Positions 1 through 4,791 of a DNA stretch of 5,317 nt are shown here, one piece after another. This stretch comes from CAWEHQ01 sp051001995 (lineage in GTDB: Bacteria > Actinomycetota > Thermoleophilia > Solirubrobacterales > Thermoleophilaceae): positions 1 through 5,317 of the forward strand of contig JBPCMT010000055.1 of assembly GCA_051001995.1 (NCBI GenBank). Reading direction: 5' to 3'. The stretch's first letter is position 1, and each line of letters starts with the position of its first letter. The position numbers were made by a program, and so were the translations under genes. A model generated the notes under the pieces. The model was not told the DNA's origin. It saw only the letters and a program-made list of their open reading frames with translations, and ran no database searches.

Positions 1-1490
1 CCCGGGAGAAGGGCGAGGATCAGCTTGAGCGCGCCGAAGTAGTTGAGCTGCATGGTGCGCTCGAAGTCGTGGAAGCGGTCGTAGGAGCTGGCGATCGAGC
101 GGCGGATCGAGCGGCCCGCGTTGTTGACCAGCACGTCCACGCCGCCGTGCTGTGAGAGGACCTCCTCGGCGAGACGGTCGATCTCGTCGAGCTCGGCGAG
201 GTCGCAGGGATGCACGTGGGCGGTCCCGCCGCGCTCCTCCACCTGCGACTTGACCTCCTCGAGCTTCTCGCGCGTCCGCGAGACCAGCAGCACCTCGCCG
301 CCGGCCTCGCCGATCTTGAGCGCGGTCTCGAGCCCGATGCCGCTCGAGGCGCCCGTGATCAGGATCTTCTTGTCCCTGATCGAGCTGGTGAGGCTGCGAT
401 CGCGGAACAGGTCGGGATCGAGGTTGCGCTCCCAGTAGTCCCAGACCTGCCCCGCGTAGGAGGACAGCGGCGGAACGGCGATTCCGGTGCCGGTCAGCGC
501 CCGCTGCGTGTCGCGCGCGTCGAAGCTGCAGGCGAAGTCGCGGTGCTCCATCGCCTCGGGCGGGATCCCGAGGTCGCGCAGCGTCTGGTTGCGGATCCTC
601 CGAACGGTCGGGAGCGCCATGACTCCGGCCCGCACCGCCTTCGGCACCGCGTTCGTCATGTTCTGATCGATCCGCATCGCGAACTGCGGAGCGTGAGCGG
701 CGCGGGCGAACTCGTTGAGTGTCTGCCCCACGGACAGCGGCTCGGGATCCACCAGGTGGAAGGTGTCGCCGGGGAGGTCGTCCTCGGGGATGTGGGCGAT
801 GTGGTCCATCGCGCGTGCGACGTAGTCCACCGGCACGAGGTTGGTCTTGCCGCCCTCGGGCCCGGCGAGGGGGAACCAGGCGGGCAGCGCGTGGCGCAAC
901 CGCTTGATCAGCTTGAAGAAGTAGTAGGGACCGTCGATCTTGTCCATCTCGCCGGTCTCCGAGTGCCCGATCACGATGCCCGGGCGGTACACGGTCAGCC
1001 GCGCCTTCACCTGAGCCCGGGCCAGCGCCTCCGACTCGTACTTCGTGCGGTGGTAGTGGTGCAGAAGCTTCTGACCCTCGTCAAACATGTCCTCCTGGAA
1101 GACGCCGTGGTACGAGCCGGCCACCGCGATCGAGCTGGTGTGGTGAAAGCGTCCTACGTCGTGCGCGTTGGCGAACTCGATGACGTTCCGCGTTCCGTCC
1201 ACGTTGGCGCTCACCGAGGCCTCCTCGTCGGCTTCGATGTCGTAGACGGCGGCGAGGTGGAAGAGGTGGTCGATGCGCTCGTCGAAGCCGTCGACGCCGA
1301 GCCCCGGCTTCGACAGGTCGCCGGCCACCGGCACGATGCGATCGGCGGCGTCAAGGCGCTGCGCCAGCGCGTCGAGCCGGCCGCGCGAGCCCTCGCGGAC
1401 GAGGGCGTACACGACGGCGTCGCGGCGCAGAAGCTGCTCTACGAGATGACGCCCGATGAAGCCGGTCGCCCCCGTGACGAAGTAGTTCAA
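1..1490 (-). CDS. Two-domain SDR oxidoreductase, fatty acyl-CoA reductase-like (3' end cut by window)
   Basis: Partial minus-strand gene: 496 residues are visible and the C-terminus lies beyond the left edge. The first half is an extended (atypical) SDR. It has the Rossmann motif TGATGFIG at residues 6-13, HLAAVYD-type core residues near 84-90, a T/S stretch at 118-120, and YHRTK (Y146, K150) as the catalytic YxxxK. Near residue 375 a second, classical SDR begins, with TGASSGIG at 379-386 and VNNAG at 455-459. Its catalytic Ser/Tyr would lie just past the edge. The arrangement matches the multidomain SDR family of about 650 aa that includes mycobacterial AcrA1-type fatty acyl-CoA reductases (family knowledge). 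Reduction of an acyl-CoA or related lipid carbonyl with NAD(P)H is therefore the best guess, but the substrate is not provable here. The start is TTG at 1488-1490, directly before the NYFVTGATGFIG strand, with a strong GGGGGAGGG ribosome site 9 nt upstream. No frameshift is seen. The gene is divergent from the cyclase gene. Confidence 0.9.
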   Translation of the reverse strand, partial: MNYFVTGATGFIGRHLVEQLLRRDAVVYALVREGSRGRLDALAQRLDAADRIVPVAGDLSKPGLGVDGFDERIDHLFHLAAVYDIEADEEASVSANVDGTRNVIEFANAHDVGRFHHTSSIAVAGSYHGVFQEDMFDEGQKLLHHYHRTKYESEALARAQVKARLTVYRPGIVIGHSETGEMDKIDGPYYFFKLIKRLRHALPAWFPLAGPEGGKTNLVPVDYVARAMDHIAHIPEDDLPGDTFHLVDPEPLSVGQTLNEFARAAHAPQFAMRIDQNMTNAVPKAVRAGVMALPTVRRIRNQTLRDLGIPPEAMEHRDFACSFDARDTQRALTGTGIAVPPLSSYAGQVWDYWERNLDPDLFRDRSLTSSIRDKKILITGASSGIGLETALKIGEAGGEVLLVSRTREKLEEVKSQVEERGGTAHVHPCDLAELDEIDRLAEEVLSQHGGVDVLVNNAGRSIRRSIASSYDRFHDFERTMQLNYFGALKLILALLP

Positions 1491-1498
1491 GGCTCGGT

Positions 1499-1507
1499 CC
1501 CTCCCCC
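1499..1507 (-). promoter_or_regulatory. Strong Shine-Dalgarno for the SDR gene, fixing a TTG start
   Basis: On the minus strand GGGGGAGGG is followed by 9 nt and then TTG at 1490-1488. The GGAGG core and its spacing are near ideal. Together with the Rossmann motif beginning at residue 6, this decides the TTG start. It is the only gene in the window with a clear ribosome-binding site at normal spacing. Confidence 0.8.
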
Positions 1508-1526
1508 GAGAGGTGTCTCCAGGTCG

Positions 1527-1545
1527 CGCGAGTCTATAGCTCGCG
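1527..1545. repeat. Inverted repeat CGCGAG-N7-CTCGCG around the SDR -10 box
   Basis: Two perfect 6-bp arms, 1527-1532 and 1540-1545, flank tctatag. The dyad encloses the proposed -10 of the SDR gene and is a candidate operator. CGCG-type words are frequent in this genome, so chance occurrence is a real possibility. Confidence 0.4.
1531..1538 (-). promoter_or_regulatory. Candidate -10 element for the SDR gene
   Basis: On the minus strand the stretch reads TATAGACT. It contains TAGACT (1536-1531) and TATAGA (1538-1533), which is notably AT-rich for this DNA. Initiation about 7 nt downstream of TAGACT would give a leader of roughly 34 nt containing the Shine-Dalgarno site. No convincing -35 hexamer was found at 16-18 nt. 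It sits in the loop of the inverted repeat at 1527-1545, so a repressor or activator bound there would cover it. Confidence 0.5.
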
Positions 1546-1556
1546 ATCGGGCTCAG

Positions 1557-1566
1557 GACCGCGGTC
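1557..1566. repeat. Perfect 10-bp palindrome GACCGCGGTC in the divergent intergenic region
   Basis: GACCGCGGTC is fully self-complementary. It lies midway between the two divergent promoters and could be a small protein-binding site. No function can be assigned from sequence alone, and its GC content raises the chance expectation. Confidence 0.35.
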
Positions 1567-1587
1567 GCGGCCGGCGAAAAGGACGGA

Positions 1588-1611
1588 GGGCAGCCGCTCG
1601 CTACGCTGCCC
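1588..1611. promoter_or_regulatory. Inverted repeat GGGCAGC-N10-GCTGCCC over the cyclase promoter (candidate operator)
   Basis: Perfect 7-bp arms (1588-1594 and 1605-1611) are separated by 10 bp, so the half-sites are centred 17 bp apart, roughly 1.6 helical turns. The right arm overlaps the proposed -10 box (1602-1607) and ends two bases before the GTG start at 1614. A homodimeric HTH protein could bind such a site. The adjacent gene encodes a protein with a MerR-like HTH, so autoregulation is a natural hypothesis, but it is inference. Confidence 0.45.
1602..1607 (+). promoter_or_regulatory. Candidate -10 element (TACGCT) for a leaderless cyclase transcript
   Basis: TACGCT is separated by exactly 6 nt from the GTG at 1614, so transcription would begin at or next to the start codon. 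A weak -35 (AGGACG, 1580-1585) lies 16 bp upstream. The same hexamer type and spacing recur before hpt and ftsH. Confidence 0.55.
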
Positions 1612-1613
1612 GC

Positions 1614-2804
1614 GTGGCCGACGACACGGTGAGCCTTGCTGAGGCCGCCGAGCGCGTCGGCGTCTCACGGTCGACGCTGAAGCGCTGGGCGCAGACGGGC
1701 GTGATCCCCGAGCTCGACGGCGGCGACGCGCTCAGCCCCGCCGGCCTGGCGCACGCTCGTATCGCGGCGCGTTTGCGCGACCGTGGACACAGCCTCGATC
1801 AGATCCGTGAGGCCACGGCGGACGGCCGGCTGGCCTACGGGTACGTCGAGGACCTGTTCCCGCCCAGCCACGCCGACCGCCCGCTCGACGAGGTCGCCGA
1901 GGCGACCGGCCTCGAGCCGGAGCTCATCGCGCGGCTCTGGACGAGCATCGGCTTCCCAAACCAGGAGCTCGAACGCCTCACCGACGAGGACGTCCAGGCG
2001 CTCCGCTACATCGCGTCGGTGCTCGCCTCCGGGTTCCCGCTCGTCGCCTTCCTCCAGCTCACGCGCGTCTACGGGCAGGCGATCGCGCGCATCGCGGACG
2101 CCGAGACGCGCCTCTTTCACATGTACGTGCACGAGCCCCTGATGCGCCAGGAGGTCCCCGAGCTCGAGATGGCCGAGGAGATGGAGCACCTCGCGCGCGA
2201 CCTGCTGCCGCTCGCCTCGCCGATCATGGACTACATCCACCAGCGCTTTCTCCAGCACTTCGTGGAGCAGGACATGGTGGGCCACATGGAGGTGGAGCTC
2301 GACTCGCGCTCCGACCTCGGCCGGATCAGGGTCACCGTCGCCTTCGCCGACCTCGCGGGCTATACGCGCTACACGGAGGAGGAGGGTGAGGAGCAGGCCC
2401 TTTCCTACGTCGAGCGCTTCATCGACGCCGTGGCGGAGACGCTCCCCGACGATGCGCGCGTCGTCAAGACGATCGGCGACGAGGTGATGATCATCGGCCA
2501 GGAGACGGCGGACCTGGTCGATTGGGCGGTTGGGTTCCTGCGGCTCTGGGAGGAGCGGCCGGCGCCGCGCATCGGGATCCACCGCGGCGCGACGATCTAC
2601 CGCGACGGCGACTACTTCGGCCGCGACGTCAACCTGGCGTCGCGCGTGGTCGCGCGCGCGGGAGGGGGAGAGGTGCTGGTCACCGACGCCGGCGTCGAGG
2701 CGATCGGATCGAGCGACCACCTCGAGTTCGAGGAGATCGGCGAGGTCAAGCTCAAGGGCTTCGACGAGCCGCAGCGCCTCTGCCGGGCGAACCCCGGCTT
2801 CTAG
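1614..2804 (+). CDS. Class III adenylate cyclase with MerR-like HTH and Rv1264-type regulatory domain
   Basis: The 396-aa protein is predicted to make cAMP from ATP. Residues 6-30 form a MerR-like helix-turn-helix (SLAEAAERVGVSRSTLKRWA then TGVIPE). Residues about 42-215 are helical and resemble the regulatory domain of Mycobacterium tuberculosis Rv1264, a pH-responsive cyclase (family knowledge). The helix at 185-225 probably acts as transducer. The catalytic domain (about 235-390) has metal-binding D246 (FADLAGYT) and D289 (KTIGDE), adenine-selecting K285 and D333 (DYFG), and transition-state N340 and R344 (VNLASR). All six canonical residues are present, so a homodimer should be active with ATP. 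No membrane segment or signal peptide is seen, so it is cytosolic. GTG 1614 was chosen because the HTH starts right after it and a -10 box lies 6 nt upstream. GGAGGG at 1585-1590 is too distant to serve this start. GTG 1629 is a possible alternative. The frame stays open far upstream, but there it is antisense to the SDR gene. The stop codon abuts tilS. Confidence 0.9.
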   Translation: MADDTVSLAEAAERVGVSRSTLKRWAQTGVIPELDGGDALSPAGLAHARIAARLRDRGHSLDQIREATADGRLAYGYVEDLFPPSHADRPLDEVAEATGLEPELIARLWTSIGFPNQELERLTDEDVQALRYIASVLASGFPLVAFLQLTRVYGQAIARIADAETRLFHMYVHEPLMRQEVPELEMAEEMEHLARDLLPLASPIMDYIHQRFLQHFVEQDMVGHMEVELDSRSDLGRIRVTVAFADLAGYTRYTEEEGEEQALSYVERFIDAVAETLPDDARVVKTIGDEVMIIGQETADLVDWAVGFLRLWEERPAPRIGIHRGATIYRDGDYFGRDVNLASRVVARAGGGEVLVTDAGVEAIGSSDHLEFEEIGEVKLKGFDEPQRLCRANPGF

Positions 2805-4130
2805 GTGTCTGGGCGCACGGGGGCCCCCGAGGAGCGGCCGCTCGAGGTCGCCGATGAGAGCGGCCTCGTCCCCGCGGGCGAGCCGCTGCTCGTGCTGCTC
2901 TCGGGCGGAGCGGACTCGGTCTGCCTGCTCGACGTGGCGGTGGAGCTCGGCGCCGAGGTGTCGGCGCTGCACGTCAACCATGGCCTGCGTCCCGACGCAG
3001 CCTCGGACGAGGCCCGTTGCCGCGAGCTGTGCGACCGGCTCGGCGTGCCGCTCGCGGTCGAGCGGGTGGAGATCGAGGCGGCGGAGGGCGCTGGGCGAGG
3101 CAACGTCCAGGCCGAGGCCCGCGACGCGCGCTACGCCCTCGCCGAGCGTCACGCGCGCGCCGACTACGCCGCCGCCCACACCGCCACCGACCAGGCCGAG
3201 ACGGTCGTGTACCGCCTCGCCGTCTCGCCCGGGCGCAGGGCGCTGCTCGGGATGCAACCGCGCCGCGGACGGCTGGTCCGCCCGTTGCTCGAGGCCACGC
3301 GCGCGGAGACGCGCGCCCGCTGCCGGGCGCGCGGGCTCGCCTTCGTGGAGGATCCCTCGAACGCCGACCCGCGCTTCGCGCGCGCGCGCGTGCGCGAAGA
3401 TGTGATGCCGGTGCTCCGCGACCTGAATCCGGAGGCCGAGCGGGGTATCGCTGAGACCAGCCGGCTCCTGCGCGACGAGGCCGAGGTGCTCGCGCGAGCC
3501 GTCGACGACGCGCTCGAGCGAACCGGGGCGCCGGCGGCGCGACTGGCGGAGCTCCGAGACCTCCCGGCGGGCCTCGCGCGACTCGTGTTGCGCCGGCTGG
3601 CCGAGCGGGCGGCCGCCGGGCCGCATCCTCTGTCGCGGCGCGACGCCGACGCGATCCTCGCGCTCGGCGACCGGGGTGGGAGCGCCAGCCTCGACCTCGG
3701 GGGCGGCCTGAGGGCGGTGGCCGAGTACGGGACGCTGCGCTTCACGGCCACGCGCGATTTGCCTCCGCCGGAGCCGGTTCGCCTCCCGGTGCCGGGCACC
3801 ACACGCTTCGGCGAGTGGGAGGTCAGCGCGCGGATCGGCACCGCCGGGGAGGCGCTGCTGCACGTCGATCGGCTGGGCCCGCTGGTAACCGTCCGATCAT
3901 GGCGCGACGGCGACCGGATGCGCCCGGCGGGGTTGGGCGGGAGCAAGTCGCTCCAGGACCTGTTCACCGATCACAAGGTCCCCCGCGAGATGCGCCGGTC
4001 GCTGCCCGTCGTCGTCGTGGGCGACGAGATCGCCTGGGTGGCCGGCGTGGCCGTCGGCGAGCGGTTTCGCGCGGGTGACGGCGCGTCGTCGGCCGAGACG
4101 GTCGGGGTCTCCGCGCGCCACGGCGCCTGA
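2805..4130 (+). CDS. tilS: tRNA(Ile)-lysidine synthetase TilS
   Basis: The 441-aa cytosolic enzyme attaches lysine, using ATP, to C34 of tRNA-Ile(CAU). This changes both its codon reading (AUG to AUA) and its charging. The N-terminal PP-loop ATPase domain shows SGGADS (33-38), HVNHGLR (56-62), HTATDQAET (125-133), RPLL (159-162) and the EDPSN...R...VR segment (182-197). A helical substrate-binding region follows at about 215-310. The C-terminal TilS domain is at about 363-425 (VRSWRDGDRMRP, SKSLQDLFTDHKVP, then the VGDEIAWVAGV strand). The length is normal for a full three-domain TilS. Two local departures from the usual pattern are seen: the first Asp of the DDQAET motif is Thr128, and the usual RGSG is VSPG (140-143). 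GTG 2805 follows the upstream TAG without a gap and has no clear ribosome site, so translation is probably coupled to the cyclase. The next in-frame GTG would cut into the ATP-binding domain. Confidence 0.95.
   Translation: MSGRTGAPEERPLEVADESGLVPAGEPLLVLLSGGADSVCLLDVAVELGAEVSALHVNHGLRPDAASDEARCRELCDRLGVPLAVERVEIEAAEGAGRGNVQAEARDARYALAERHARADYAAAHTATDQAETVVYRLAVSPGRRALLGMQPRRGRLVRPLLEATRAETRARCRARGLAFVEDPSNADPRFARARVREDVMPVLRDLNPEAERGIAETSRLLRDEAEVLARAVDDALERTGAPAARLAELRDLPAGLARLVLRRLAERAAAGPHPLSRRDADAILALGDRGGSASLDLGGGLRAVAEYGTLRFTATRDLPPPEPVRLPVPGTTRFGEWEVSARIGTAGEALLHVDRLGPLVTVRSWRDGDRMRPAGLGGSKSLQDLFTDHKVPREMRRSLPVVVVGDEIAWVAGVAVGERFRAGDGASSAETVGVSARHGA
3377..3396. repeat. Alternating CG tract inside tilS
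   Basis: Twenty bases alternate pyrimidine and purine, all C/G except one T. They are flanked by TT on the left and AA on the right, so the ends are self-complementary. The tract encodes part of the FARARVRE segment of TilS, which explains much of it by codon bias. Such a run has Z-DNA and hairpin potential and is a likely slippage or sequencing-error spot. Confidence 0.6.
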
Positions 4131-4148
4131 GGGTCGAAGCGGCAGCCT

Positions 4149-4154
4149 TACACT
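4149..4154 (+). promoter_or_regulatory. Candidate -10 element (TACACT) for hpt, internal to the cluster
   Basis: TACACT is followed by exactly 6 nt and then GTG 4161, predicting a leaderless hpt transcript. A partial -35 (CTGAGG, 4127-4132) lies 16 bp upstream and overlaps the tilS stop codon. No ribosome-binding site is seen in the 30-nt tilS-hpt gap, which favours this reading. Confidence 0.55.
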
Positions 4155-4160
4155 CGGCGC

Positions 4161-4694
4161 GTGCGCGACGCCGCGGTGGGCAAGATCCTCGTCCAGCAGG
4201 ACGAGCTGGCTCACCGCGTGCGCGAGCTCGGGCGCGAGATCTCGGCGGACTACCGCGGCGAGGAGATCTTCCTCGTCGGCGTGCTGAAGGGCGCCGTCTT
4301 CTTCCTGTCGGACCTCATGCGCCACCTGGACGTGCCGTGCCAGATCGACTTCATGGCGGTGGCCTCCTACGGCTCATCGACCGACTCGTCGGGAGTCGTG
4401 CGAATCCTCAAGGACCTCGACGCGCCGATCGAGGGCCAGAAGGTGCTGATCGTCGAGGACATCGTGGACTCCGGCCTCACGCTGTCCTACCTCCTGCGCA
4501 CGCTTCGGGCACGCAACCCGGCATCGGTGGAGGTCTGCGCGCTGCTCACCAAGCCGGAGCGCCGAAAGGTCGACCTGCCGATCCGCTACGTGGGCTTCGA
4601 GATCCCGAACCGGTTCGCCATCGGCTACGGGCTCGACCACGCCGAGCGCTACCGCAACCTCCCGTACGTGGCGGCGCTCGCGGAAGGGCCCTGA
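4161..4694 (+). CDS. hpt: Hypoxanthine (guanine) phosphoribosyltransferase
   Basis: The 177-aa cytosolic purine-salvage enzyme transfers phosphoribose from PRPP to hypoxanthine and/or guanine, giving IMP or GMP. Visible motifs are VGVLKGAVFF (39-48, PPi-binding loop), ASYGSSTDSSG (68-78, flexible active-site loop), the PRPP motif VLIVEDIVDSGLTL (95-108, with E99/D100 and the probable base D103), K131 (purine contact in LLTKPERR), and the C-terminal RFAIGYGLDHAERYRNLPYV (151-170) with base-stacking F152 and metal-linked D159. All expected residues are present and the length is typical for bacterial Hpt. GTG 4161 is preferred because a -10 hexamer lies 6 nt upstream. GTG 4176 would also leave a plausible N-terminus. 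It lies 30 nt after tilS, in the conserved tilS-hpt-ftsH order. Confidence 0.96.
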   Translation: MRDAAVGKILVQQDELAHRVRELGREISADYRGEEIFLVGVLKGAVFFLSDLMRHLDVPCQIDFMAVASYGSSTDSSGVVRILKDLDAPIEGQKVLIVEDIVDSGLTLSYLLRTLRARNPASVEVCALLTKPERRKVDLPIRYVGFEIPNRFAIGYGLDHAERYRNLPYVAALAEGP

Positions 4695-4714
4695 GGCCGC
4701 TCGTCGAGACGGCC
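4695..4714 (+). terminator. Hairpin directly after the hpt stop codon (weak terminator candidate)
   Basis: GGCCG CTC (4695-4702) can pair with GAG and CGGCC (4706-4714). This gives an 8-bp stem with one bulged A and a 3-nt loop. No T-run follows, so it is not a standard intrinsic terminator. It may attenuate, stabilise the mRNA end, or simply be chance in GC-rich DNA. Confidence 0.3.
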
Positions 4715-4748
4715 GGAACTGTCTGCGGCGGTGGGCGAAGGGGCCCAG

Positions 4749-4763
4749 ATTCCCTTTAGGAAT
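4749..4763. promoter_or_regulatory. Inverted repeat ATTCC-N5-GGAAT upstream of ftsH (candidate operator)
   Basis: Perfect 5-bp arms (4749-4753 and 4759-4763) flank cttta. This is an AT-rich island in otherwise GC-rich DNA. With transcription starting at 4792 it would span about -43 to -29, covering the -35 region. This is a plausible place for a regulator of the protease gene. Its identity is unknown. Confidence 0.4.
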
Positions 4764-4779
4764 GCGAAAGACCCCCTGC

Positions 4780-4785
4780 TAGGCT
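4780..4785 (+). promoter_or_regulatory. Candidate -10 element (TAGGCT) for ftsH
   Basis: TAGGCT is followed by exactly 6 nt and GTG 4792. A poor -35 match (TTAGGA, 4756-4761) lies 18 bp upstream, inside the inverted repeat. No Shine-Dalgarno is present before the start, so a leaderless ftsH transcript is predicted. Confidence 0.55.
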
Positions 4786-4791
4786 CGCCCC

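Noticed and set aside
1585..1590. GGAGGG as ribosome-binding site of the cyclase gene
   Set aside because: It lies 23 nt before GTG 1614, too far for normal initiation, and there is no in-frame start codon at suitable spacing.
210..1613. Open plus-strand frame that would extend the cyclase N-terminus by several hundred residues
   Set aside because: It is antisense to the well-supported SDR gene, its translation shows no recognisable domain, and GC-rich codon bias keeps antisense frames open. The HTH begins right after GTG 1614, which has its own promoter-like signal.
2530..3405. Long plus-strand frame overlapping the cyclase and tilS in another register
   Set aside because: The translation is Ser/Arg/Ala-rich without motifs and straddles two real genes.
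1665..3863. 732-codon open frame on the minus strand
   Set aside because: It lies antisense across both the cyclase and tilS, whose motifs are unambiguous. The translation is low-complexity, rich in Arg, Ala, Glu and Leu, with no family motif, as expected for a shadow frame.
4695..4714. Hairpin after hpt as a standard rho-independent terminator
   Set aside because: No T-tract follows the stem, so it is kept only as a low-confidence candidate.
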